In this document: positions 12,541-20,256 of the stretch, piece after piece
How the letters are laid out: the number at the start of each line of letters is the position of its first letter
Numbering within the stretch: position 1 is the stretch's first letter
From: Acidobacteriota bacterium
GTDB lineage: Bacteria > Acidobacteriota > Terriglobia > UBA7540
Length of the DNA: 21,896 nucleotides
NCBI GenBank assembly: GCA_021827245.1
Contig: JAKAWN010000058.1
Coordinates: forward strand, 1-21,896
Reading direction: 5' to 3'
The notes under the pieces: model-generated
Told to the model about the DNA's origin: nothing
Seen by the model: only the letters and a program-made list of their open reading frames with translations
The model's database searches: none
Program-made: the position numbers and the translations under genes

Positions 12541-15500
12541 TTACCGTTCCGCATAGCGGCTTGCCGGGTCATCCGGGTCGAGCGAAGGTGAAACGGCGCT
12601 GGCCCGCTGCTGCACCAGAGAGAAGACAAAGGGCAACACGGTGAGGTTGGCCAGCGTGGCTGCCAGGATCCCGCCAATCACGGCCCTGCCTAACGGCGCT
12701 GTTTCCTCAGCACCCGCCCCTAAGGCCAGCGCCATGGGGATCATTCCCGCAATCATCGCGGCGCTGGTCATCAGGATGGGTCGCATTCGCGCTCTTGCTC
12801 CCTCGATCCCCGCGGCGACGGAAGAAGCGCCTCGCTTCCGGTTCTCTTCGGCAAAAGTCACCAGCAAAATAGCATTGGCCGTGCCCACGCCGACGGCCAT
12901 AATGCCCCCCATGTAGGACTCGATGTTGAGCGTCGTGTGGGTTATAAGAAGCATCAAGATAACACCGCAGATCGCGGCAGGGGCGGTGGTGAAAACAACA
13001 AATGAAAGCCGCAACGATTCGAAGTTGGCGGCGAGAAGAAGAAAAATCACCAGGACGGCCAGCAGCAGCCCGATGGCAAGGTTGGTAAAAGTCTCCCGCA
13101 TCGGAGCGACCTGTCCCCGCACACTGACGTTCACCCCGCGAGGGAGGGCGCCTGCCCGGCGGATGGCGGCCTCGATGTTCTTGCCAATCCGCCCCAAATC
13201 CTGCCCTGCGACGTTGGCCGCAAGATCCAATCTCCATCGGCCGTTCTCCCGGTCATATTCCCCTACCGTAACGCCTTGGGTGACGCTCGCAAGATCCCCC
13301 AGCAGTGGATGCTCCGTATCACCAGGCATCACGGGGATGTTTTGCACATCCTGAAGCGAAGTCATTTGCGGCTGGGGATACTGCACCTGGACCTGGTAGC
13401 CAACCCCTGTCTTCGGATCCGCCCAGTAGTTCGGCATCGTAAAGCGGCTTGAGTAAGTGGCCTGCGATAGAGAAGTAGCCACTTGTCCTGCCGTAACGCC
13501 GAGCTGGCCAGCCAGTTCACGGTGGATATCGACGTTGACACTGGGGTAGTCAAGCGGTTGTTCGACCCGCAGATCGCGCAGGCCGGTTATCTCGCTCATT
13601 TGGCGCTCCAATTTTACGGTGTAGGCGCGGAGCTGGCCAAAATCCGGCCCCAACACCGCGACTTCCACAGGGGTCGGTGCACCAAAATTCATGATTTGGC
13701 TGACTATGTCCCCCGGCTCGAATGAGAACGAGCAGCTGGGAAACTTGGGCGGAAGTATGCGGCGCAGCTTTTCCTCGAAGGATGCCACATCGATGTGAGC
13801 GCCGGACCGCAGGGCTACGTTGATGACCGCCTCGTGGGGGCCGCTGGTCCAGAGAAAGACCGTATTGATAGGATAGGTCGAAGGTGTTGTGCCTGCATAG
13901 CCCAGACTCATGGCCACATTCCCGGCTCCGGCTGCATGGCTGATCTGGTTCAAGACATCCGCCGCCAAATTGGCCGTATCTTCGGCACGCGTGCCGAATG
14001 GCGCTTCAAGGCGCAGACGGAATTGATTGTTGGCGACCTGAGGGAAGAGTTCTTGGCCCAGGCGGGGACCTAAGACCATGATGATCAGCAGCGCAATCGC
14101 GATGTAAGCTCCGACAATTAGCCACCGGAAGCCAGCTACACGATGAAGGCCAGCCCTCCATTGCTCTCTAAAAGCGTCAAAACTCCAATGGCCTTTGGGG
14201 CGAGGAGCACCGGCCGCCTGGCGCTTTTTATGCATCCACAGAAACATCACAGGCAGCAGGGAGCTTGAGAGCAGGAAAGAAGCAATCATGGAAAATGCAA
14301 CCGCGAGCGAAAGCGGCACAAACAAGGCTCGGGTCACGCCCGTCATTAAAAACGAAGGAACAAAGACCGCCACAACCGCCAGCATGGAGAGGAACCGGGG
14401 CCCGACTGTCTGTTGTGTGGCCCGGAGCACGGCGCGGGCGAGTGGCGCATCGGGTTCCTGCTCCAGTGTGGCGTCGATGTTTTCGATCGCGACCACGCCC
14501 TCGTCCACCAGAATACCTACAGCCAGCGCCAAACCACCGAGCGTCATAATATTAATCGTTTGACCGCTGATCCACAGCGCTACCACCGCCGTGAGGAGCG
14601 CAAAAGGGATGGTCGTCAGTACAATCAAAGAACTTCTTGCGTCGCGCAGAAACAAAAAGACCATCAGACCGGTCAAGAGCGCTCCCAGCAAGCCTTCGCG
14701 CACCACCGAAAGCAGAGAACTTTTCACGTAGCCGGATTGATCAAACTCGTAACTGATATGGAGGTCCGAAGGGACCAGCGAGCGAAAGCTCGGCAGTGCA
14801 TCTTTCACCTCCCTCACCACCGAAAGCGTGGATGCGTCCGGACGCTTGGTGACCGGCTCGTAAACTGCCCGGCGGCCGTTCACCAGTGCATAGCCTGTGG
14901 GGATGTCGGTCCTGTCAGACACGTATCCGATGTCCCGCAGATAAACGGTAGGACCTGCGCCCGTGCGGATCGGCAAGTCGTCGAGCTGCCGGGTAATGTT
15001 GGGAACAACCGAATTGCTGGTGACGATGCGCAGCAGGCTACCTGTGCGCACGTTCCCGGCCGGCATCAGCAGATTGCCGGAATTAATGGCCCGCGCCACC
15101 GCATCGGGCGTCAGGTGATAGGAGCGCAGCCGTTCAGGATTGACAGTGATGACGATCGTCCGCTGATTGCCACCGAAGGGCGGCGGCGCGGAAACGCCGG
15201 GCAACGTTGCAAAGACCGGACGGACCCGGTTCAGGGCCAGATCCTGAATCTGACCGATTGTTAAGGTCGGGCTTGAAAAGACTAGATCCCCTACGGGCAC
15301 AGTCCCCGCGTCGAAGCGGATGACGAAAGGCGGTACCGTCCCATAAGGCATGAAGGCATGCGCACGGTTCACATAGGAGATGGTTTGCGCCAGCGCCTGG
15401 CTCATATCGGTCCCGGGGTGAAAGGTGAGTTTGAGCAGGCCGTTGCCTTGAATCGACTTATCTTCCACGCTCTGGATGCCATTGATGTAAAGAAAGTGAT

Positions 15501-15705
15501 ATTCGTAATAAAAAACGATGTAACCTTCCATCTGCCGCGGGCTCATCCCCCCGTAGGGTTGCGCAACATAAATCACGGGAAGGTTAAGGTTCGGGAAGAT
15601 GTCGACGCGCATCCGCGAAACGGCGAGAATTGAGCAGAGGGCAATCCCAATGACGGCAATGAGGACGGTGATGGGGCGCCGCAGCGCCGTGCGAATCAGC
15701 CACAT
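12541..15705 (-). CDS. RND-family efflux transporter, inner-membrane permease subunit
   Basis: A full-length 1054-residue RND protein. The start is ATG 15705 with AGGAGG upstream, overlapping the end of the TolC gene region (its TAA is at 15708-15710). TM1 lies at about residues 12-30, followed by the porter domain with RVDIFPNLNLPVI; TM2-6 lie at about 335-470; the second porter/docking half follows, then TM8-12 near the C-terminus. The TM4 proton-relay segment reads GILVDEGVVAIEN (Asp401, Glu402) instead of the Asp-Asp of AcrB-like drug pumps or the motif of CzcA/CusA heavy-metal pumps. TM10 contains GGIMAVGVGTANAILLVTF. This places it in a less-studied RND branch common in soil bacteria. 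Powered by the proton gradient, it would expel hydrophobic or other toxic compounds through the adaptor and TolC partner encoded beside it; the substrate is unknown. Confidence 0.93.
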   Translation of the reverse strand: MWLIRTALRRPITVLIAVIGIALCSILAVSRMRVDIFPNLNLPVIYVAQPYGGMSPRQMEGYIVFYYEYHFLYINGIQSVEDKSIQGNGLLKLTFHPGTDMSQALAQTISYVNRAHAFMPYGTVPPFVIRFDAGTVPVGDLVFSSPTLTIGQIQDLALNRVRPVFATLPGVSAPPPFGGNQRTIVITVNPERLRSYHLTPDAVARAINSGNLLMPAGNVRTGSLLRIVTSNSVVPNITRQLDDLPIRTGAGPTVYLRDIGYVSDRTDIPTGYALVNGRRAVYEPVTKRPDASTLSVVREVKDALPSFRSLVPSDLHISYEFDQSGYVKSSLLSVVREGLLGALLTGLMVFLFLRDARSSLIVLTTIPFALLTAVVALWISGQTINIMTLGGLALAVGILVDEGVVAIENIDATLEQEPDAPLARAVLRATQQTVGPRFLSMLAVVAVFVPSFLMTGVTRALFVPLSLAVAFSMIASFLLSSSLLPVMFLWMHKKRQAAGAPRPKGHWSFDAFREQWRAGLHRVAGFRWLIVGAYIAIALLIIMVLGPRLGQELFPQVANNQFRLRLEAPFGTRAEDTANLAADVLNQISHAAGAGNVAMSLGYAGTTPSTYPINTVFLWTSGPHEAVINVALRSGAHIDVASFEEKLRRILPPKFPSCSFSFEPGDIVSQIMNFGAPTPVEVAVLGPDFGQLRAYTVKLERQMSEITGLRDLRVEQPLDYPSVNVDIHRELAGQLGVTAGQVATSLSQATYSSRFTMPNYWADPKTGVGYQVQVQYPQPQMTSLQDVQNIPVMPGDTEHPLLGDLASVTQGVTVGEYDRENGRWRLDLAANVAGQDLGRIGKNIEAAIRRAGALPRGVNVSVRGQVAPMRETFTNLAIGLLLAVLVIFLLLAANFESLRLSFVVFTTAPAAICGVILMLLITHTTLNIESYMGGIMAVGVGTANAILLVTFAEENRKRGASSVAAGIEGARARMRPILMTSAAMIAGMIPMALALGAGAEETAPLGRAVIGGILAATLANLTVLPFVFSLVQQRASAVSPSLDPDDPASRYAER

Positions 15706-15707
15706 GC

Positions 15708-17128
15708 TTAGTGACCTCCTGGCCGGACAAGCCCAAAGAAGGGTTCCAAATTCCCTTCGGCAGCGGCGAGGTTTGCCAGGTTATGCCAGACGGCCAGCCG
15801 CGCCAGCGCGTCAATGATTTCGGCCTGCGCGAGCAGGCTTTCCGCGTCGGCCAACTCGACAATCGTTGCCAGGCCGGTCTGGTACCGCGTCCGCGACTGG
15901 ATTTCGCCGGTGCGGGCGGCGTTAAGTTCGATCGGCGTGTTTTCAGCCACGCGGCGCGCGCCTTCGAGCATCGCCCGGGCTTGCTCGACCTGGTCGTTAA
16001 TTCCCAGCAGCGTCTGGTGGTAATAGTTCGTCTGGGTTTGAACGTTAGCCTTGGCGGTTCTCTCTTGGGCGTGGATGCCAAAAATGCTGAAGATCGGGAA
16101 CGTCACGGTCAGCGCCGCTCCGTAATTGTCCGTTCCGAGGCCAGTCCATTCGCGCCACCCAGAGGGACTCCGGTCGGCGTGAAGCCCGAACCAATTCCGG
16201 AGACGAAAGATTGCAAGTAAACGCCGGGATAGTAGGAGTGACGCAATATCTGAAGCTGAGCCTGAGCTTGCCGCACGGTGTTTTGTTGCGCCACGGCCGC
16301 GGGATGGGAAGACGGCGCCACCACCGGCGGAGTGGCCTGTGGCGGCGGACCCAATACCGGGCCCGGCGAAGCCTCGACCGCGCTCGTTTCGAGCCCCAAA
16401 GCGTCGGCCAGTGCCGCCCGGTTTACTGCCACTGCCTGCTGGGCTTGGATCAGTTGAATCCTGGCCTGGGCCAGTTGGGCGTCGGCGCGCGACGCATCAG
16501 CGCCGGGTCGAAGTTCCTGACCCACCAAAGTGTGGACTGATTTAACCACCACTTGCCATTGCCGGAGGTTCGCTTGGGCTACGGTAACGCCTTGCTCCGC
16601 CGCCAGAAGATTGAAGAATGCATTCATGGCGTTCGTGGCTACGCTCAAGTGAGTCACCGCAAGATTGGCCGAAGCCAGATCAACCCCGGTCCGCGCGAGA
16701 TTCACTTTCGCATGGCGATAGCCAAAGGCATAGGGTTGCCAGGAAAACAGCAGCCCGCCAATGCTCCCCCAGGCGGTGTTCGACGAAGTTGGCAGGACGG
16801 GCCCTCGCACGCCCGGAACCACCGCTTGCGGCATCATGAGGCCCATTGCGTTGTTCGATGTTGCGCGGTTGCCTTGCCAGAGTGAGTCGAGCTGCGGCAG
16901 ATAGTTCGTGCGGTCGAAATCGACGACCCCGCGCGCCGCCTCGACCTGTTCACGCCCAGCCTGCACGGCGGGATAATGCGCGAGGGCGTAGTTGACTGCC
17001 TCCTCCAGAGTAAAAGTCTGCGGCTTCGCGGCTTGGGGAGGGGCGGATATAAGTCTGCCCGCCACTCCAACCATCGCCAAGAGCAGAATCGGCAAAATGA
17101 ACAAACGGTTGGTCGTCTTTCTGAGCAC
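15708..17128 (-). pseudogene. TolC-family outer-membrane efflux protein, interrupted by one frameshift
   Basis: Two frames make one TolC protein of about 474 codons. The N-terminal part (GTG 17128 with AAGGAAGGA upstream) has a signal peptide (hydrophobic stretch of about 20 residues), FTLEEAVNYALAHYP and the first outer-membrane-factor repeat. The C-terminal part continues with NYGAALTVTFPIFSIFG, the second coiled-coil repeat (RYQTGLATIVELADAESLL) and TAA at 15708. The break is at about 16141-16142: CTG-GCC-TCG becomes CTG-GGC-CTC-GGA if one G is added, restoring Gly-Leu-Gly-Leu-Gly. A TTG at 17170 extends the frame but has no ribosome binding site. It heads the TolC-RND-MFP set and its stop lies two bases before the RND start. 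Since everything else in the set is intact, a sequence error is more likely than a dead gene. Confidence 0.82.
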
Positions 17129-17461
17129 GGTCCAGTATCCTTCCTTAAAGCAAATCGGGCGCTCTTGCAAAATCTAAACGGCGCTTCACATTCGAGCCAG
17201 TCGCCGCCAGGGTTCTGCGGCAAGACGAAGGCGGCCAACTAAGCCGGCTTAGAGTGTGACTTATGGAAAGGCCAACCCGTATCCTCAGAACAAAGGTAGT
17301 TTGCTGTTCATGGCTTCCCCTTATTCAGTGCCGGTGATACGCCGGCCTTGCCCCAGATGGCCGTCCCGGGCGAGCGCTGCAGTGATCAACGGGACATCCG
17401 TGCCGTCAACAAACAAGCATGGCGCACACTATGAAACCAGGATTGAAACCCCCTTCGAATC
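17129..17461. other. Intergenic region between multicopper oxidase and TolC-RND-MFP genes
   Basis: About 330 bases with no convincing gene; the small plus-strand frame here has no family features. It probably holds the promoter of the TolC-RND-MFP set on the minus strand, but I see no consensus -35/-10 pair. The notable element is the 14-bp palindrome at 17239-17252. No clear terminator for the multicopper oxidase gene is visible. Confidence 0.5.
17239..17252. promoter_or_regulatory. Perfect 14-bp palindrome, candidate operator
   Basis: CTAAGCCGGCTTAG is its own reverse complement over all 14 bases. It lies 111 bp upstream of the TolC-like GTG start (minus strand), in a non-coding region. 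The size and position suit a dimeric repressor site. No matching regulator can be named; the PadR protein encoded at 19029-19388 is one candidate. Confidence 0.35.
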
Positions 17462-18991
17462 TCAGACGTAGTCGAAAAGCGCCATAAATCCGAAGTCCAT
17501 ATGCAATTGCTGATGACAGTGAAAGAGCGTGAGGCCGGGATCGTCGGCGTTGAAGTCGATCTCGACTTCCTGGTAGCCTCCCACCATGACGACGTCTTTC
17601 ATGACGCCGCTCGTTTGTTTCCCAGCGTACTTCGTCACTTCGAACGTATGACGGTGCAAGTGGACAGGGTGAATGTCATCGCTGGCGTTTCGCATCTGCA
17701 ACCGGTATCGTTTCCCATGCTTCAGGTGGAACATGGCCTCCATCTTCTCCTCGGAGAACGCCACGCCATTGATCGTCCAGCGATTGAATCCGTGCTCGGC
17801 TGCATTATCTTTGGCAAATGTCATTTCAAGTATCTCGTCCGGCTTAACGGCGGTTTGGTGCTCACTGCCGAACAAGGTGTAGTCCCAGCCTGCGGCCGGC
17901 GGTGCCACCCACTGCGGTTTCCCGGACCGCCCTGCGTATTCGACCACGATGCCCATTCCCCGGCTCCGGTCGTCATCGTCGAGGTCTCCCATCACCCATA
18001 CGCCGGGATGAGTCATCTCGACAATCGCCGAAACGCGCTCAGCGGTCCCGAGCCAAAGAACGGGCAATTCCGCCGGTTTCGGAACAGGATTGCCGTCCAG
18101 CGCCATGACGCGGAAACGATGCCCGGGAAGCGCGAGACTGCGGATCTCCGTAGCGCTACCGTTGAGCACGTGAAACATGACTCGTTCACCTTGCTTAACT
18201 CGCACGGGCTCGCCGTGCCCGAGCATCTTCCCGTTGATCGTGAACAGCCGATAGTTGACCTCGTAGCCCCGTGGCATCCCACGGGCAAGTGATGCGCGCA
18301 TCGCCGATTCGCCCTTCGCCACCAGGTCCTTCGCTTGAGTCGCAGGACTTATGAAGTCCTGAGCCATGTCGCCGCCACGGCTCAAGTAAGGTTCAAACTC
18401 CTTTAGCACGAGGAACACTTCACGATCGTAGGCCCCCGCTTCGTGCGTCGACTCGATATAGACAGGCCCAACCTGTGCCGTGTACTGGCCACGGTGAAGA
18501 TTGCTGCCGCCGCGCAGATGAGTGTGATAGAAGCGGAAGCCCGAAGGCCGGGGCACAAAAGAGATACGGCGCATACCGTGAGCCGGAATGTAAGGCGTAC
18601 GTTCTTCCGCGGCGCCGTCCACATCCGGCGGCACAAGCTGGCCGTGCCAATGCAACTGTTCCGGTGAATCCGTGTCGTTATAGATGTCCACCGTGATTCG
18701 CCTGCCCTCGCGCAGACGAAGTAAGGGGCCGGGGAATTGGCCGTTGTAGGTAACGGTGGAAAGGATTCGCTGCGGGGCGATCTCGACGAGACCGGTCCCA
18801 ATTCTAACCGTTACATCTGCACGCGCGGGTTGATTTGTGGCATAGGACCTTGCTAAAACGCCTGGGCCGCTGGAAGTTGGATTTGCGCTCGCCGCTGCGC
18901 TGGCGAACAAGAGGCCTGCGCCTGCACGTAAGAGGTCTCGACGCCCCAAACGATTGGCTTTCATCCCTAGGCCATCCTTGCGGCGCTCCAT
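17462..18991 (-). CDS. Multicopper oxidase, Tat-exported (laccase/CueO-like)
   Basis: A 509-residue protein. The start is ATG 18991 with GGAGGTGA eight bases upstream, so the later ATG (Met10) is not needed. A twin-arginine signal lies at 16-35 (GRRDLLRAGAGLLFAS). All four copper motifs are present in order: HWHG (114-117), HTH (156-158), HPVHLHRH (441-448) and HCHQQLH (491-497), with the type-1 Cys492. The residue at the axial type-1 position, five after His497, is Phe502, followed by Met503. Multicopper oxidases of this group oxidise phenols or metal ions such as Cu(I) in the periplasm and reduce O2 to water. There is no Met-rich insert like that of CueO. It lies 37 bp after the PadR gene and is probably in one transcription unit with it; the downstream RND set is 333 bp away. 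Confidence 0.9.
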   Translation of the reverse strand: MERRKDGLGMKANRLGRRDLLRAGAGLLFASAAASANPTSSGPGVLARSYATNQPARADVTVRIGTGLVEIAPQRILSTVTYNGQFPGPLLRLREGRRITVDIYNDTDSPEQLHWHGQLVPPDVDGAAEERTPYIPAHGMRRISFVPRPSGFRFYHTHLRGGSNLHRGQYTAQVGPVYIESTHEAGAYDREVFLVLKEFEPYLSRGGDMAQDFISPATQAKDLVAKGESAMRASLARGMPRGYEVNYRLFTINGKMLGHGEPVRVKQGERVMFHVLNGSATEIRSLALPGHRFRVMALDGNPVPKPAELPVLWLGTAERVSAIVEMTHPGVWVMGDLDDDDRSRGMGIVVEYAGRSGKPQWVAPPAAGWDYTLFGSEHQTAVKPDEILEMTFAKDNAAEHGFNRWTINGVAFSEEKMEAMFHLKHGKRYRLQMRNASDDIHPVHLHRHTFEVTKYAGKQTSGVMKDVVMVGGYQEVEIDFNADDPGLTLFHCHQQLHMDFGFMALFDYV

Positions 18992-19028
18992 GTCAAATCA
19001 CCTCCATAATTCCACCCGAACCCTGGTT

Positions 19029-19388
19029 TCAGATTTTCTGCCGCTTTTCACGACCCCTTTTGCTTTTGTGTCCTTTGTTCTCCTCGAAGAGTTCTCCAAA
19101 CAGTTCACGAACTTTTGCTCGTCCGTCTCTAAGGGCTTGGCGTCCCAAGGGGGTAGCTCGATAGAACCGCCGGAAGTGCCCGTTGGAAAGCTCTCTTGTT
19201 GACCTGAGATAGCCGCCTTTCTCCATGCCGTGGAGAAGGGGATACAGCGTGCCGGCACTGAGTTCGTACCCGTGCCGGCGAAGCTCTCGGATCATGTCCA
19301 GTCCGAAAACGGGACCCCGGGAGGCATGATAAAGAACATGCAAACGAATCAGTCCTGAGAACAGCCTAACGTTATCTGTTATCGACAT
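19029..19388 (-). CDS. PadR-family transcriptional regulator
   Basis: A 119-residue protein starting at ATG 19388. The PadR winged helix is clear: a hydrophobic first helix (RLHVLYHASRGPVFGLDMIRELRRHG), the wing motif GTLYPLLHGMEKGGYLRS, and RRFYRATPLGRQAL. After about residue 95 the tail is short and strongly basic (KGHKSKRGREKRQK) rather than a long dimerisation helix, which matches the small PadR subfamily. PadR proteins usually repress neighbouring genes and release DNA upon binding small molecules such as phenolic acids or antibiotics. It sits directly upstream of the multicopper oxidase on the same strand and behind a good promoter, so it most likely controls that oxidase and perhaps the RND pump. 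No consensus ribosome binding site is seen before the ATG. Confidence 0.9.
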   Translation of the reverse strand: MSITDNVRLFSGLIRLHVLYHASRGPVFGLDMIRELRRHGYELSAGTLYPLLHGMEKGGYLRSTRELSNGHFRRFYRATPLGRQALRDGRAKVRELFGELFEENKGHKSKRGREKRQKI

Positions 19389-19405
19389 CGATTTTCAACA
19401 TCGGT

Positions 19406-19434
19406 ATCTTACATATTTACTTTTGGCCCGTCAA
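19406..19434 (-). promoter_or_regulatory. Sigma-70-type promoter of the padR-multicopper oxidase unit
   Basis: On the minus strand TTGACG (19434-19429) and TAAGAT (19411-19406) are separated by exactly 17 bases, with an AT-rich spacer. The -10 element ends 17 bases before the PadR ATG at 19388, so the transcript leader would be only about 10 bases. The short leader carries repeated CGATGT units (19404-19399 and 19390-19385) that might serve in autoregulation. Confidence 0.6.
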
Positions 19435-20191
19435 GCCAAATGAGCAGGCTTCTTAGAGGCTGGCCTGTTTGCAAGTCTGCCGCGGGGGAAGTAGCGACTC
19501 GCAACCGCCCCCCTTAACGGTCGGAGCCAGCCCGTTGCTGGTGCCGCGATCCCCGCGCTCGAACACGGCTAAGCGAGTCCGTGTTCCTGTCGGCCGAACA
19601 TATTGGGCACTTGACCAGCACAGCGGGCGTGGCGCTGGAGTTCCGGGAACGGCTCGCGAGCAACGTTATTGCGAATTCGAAGAACGTGAAGCCCTTTCTT
19701 GATTCAGACTGTTTTTGGTGATCTGTCAAGAGTGCGCTTCGCGAGGCGCAAACAGGATAAGGAATGAAAACAGCAGATCTGTATCGGAACCACCGCCGCC
19801 AGTCTGGCTCGGGCGTGCGCGGAGTTGGAGCTCGTCTGAGGCCAACACGCTCCCCCAACCACGATACTCGCGCAGGGTAGACCGCCGCACTTCCAACAAC
19901 TGCCGTTGGGCTGGCAATTCCGGTGCTCGCGGTCCGACTGAAATCGCCAAACTTTGGACTTCGCGATTTCGTGGGCTGATGCATAGTTCAGTGGAGTTGC
20001 ATTTGCAGGCGTACTCTGGAAAAAAAGCTAGTGACGAGAAGCATAGACCGACCCAAGGGTCATAGGGGAAATCTTCGAAGCAACTAACTTTCCCGCCATC
20101 AATCCCAAAAACGGCCACACCCCGGTTACTTGAAAGGGTTGTTACCACCTATTGGTACTCATGAAACAATATCGTAACAGTAAACTTTATG
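19435..20191. other. Long region without a convincing gene
   Basis: About 750 bases between the divergent padR gene and TonB-receptor gene. Frames of 80-156 codons exist on both strands but lack ribosome binding sites and recognisable family motifs. One plus-strand frame ending near 19705 reads protein-like (SAEHIGHLTSTAGVALEFRE, then NVIANSKNVKPFLDS), which could be the tail of a lost gene. A hairpin with a perfect 8-bp stem lies at 19561-19586. I cannot assign a function. Confidence 0.4.
19561..19586. repeat. Inverted repeat, 8-bp stem and 10-base loop
   Basis: GAACACGG (19561-19568) and CCGTGTTC (19579-19586) are perfect reverse complements around a 10-base loop. No T-run follows on either strand, so it is not a standard terminator. 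It lies in the non-coding region between divergent genes; a protein-binding site or relic of a mobile element are possible. Confidence 0.4.
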
Positions 20192-20203
20192 CTACGATCG
20201 TAG
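20192..20203. promoter_or_regulatory. Perfect 12-bp palindrome upstream of the TonB-dependent receptor gene
   Basis: CTACGATCGTAG is self-complementary over 12 bases and ends 53 bases before the receptor ATG. It overlaps possible -10 hexamers (TATGCT at 20188-20193 or TACGAT at 20193-20198), although no good -35 is visible. Its position suits an operator for the receptor gene. Confidence 0.3.
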
Positions 20204-20256
20204 GGACAGAGAACCTGGGTCATTTCCCGACATTTTAATTGGAGGTTAGGTGCGAC

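Noticed and set aside
12507..12677. N-terminal extension of the RND adaptor frame
   Set aside because: It overlaps the RND permease gene, lacks a signal peptide, and ATG 12506 has a strong ribosome binding site before a proper lipoprotein signal.
17300..17420. Short minus-strand peptide frame (FVDGTDVPLITAALARDGH)
   Set aside because: Only 34 codons between stops, with no start codon or ribosome binding site.
19514..19984. 156-codon minus-strand frame
   Set aside because: No ribosome binding site, rich in Arg, Ser and Pro, and no recognisable motif; treated as non-coding.
19726..20148. 140-codon minus-strand frame
   Set aside because: No family features and it overlaps another unconvincing frame; likely chance.
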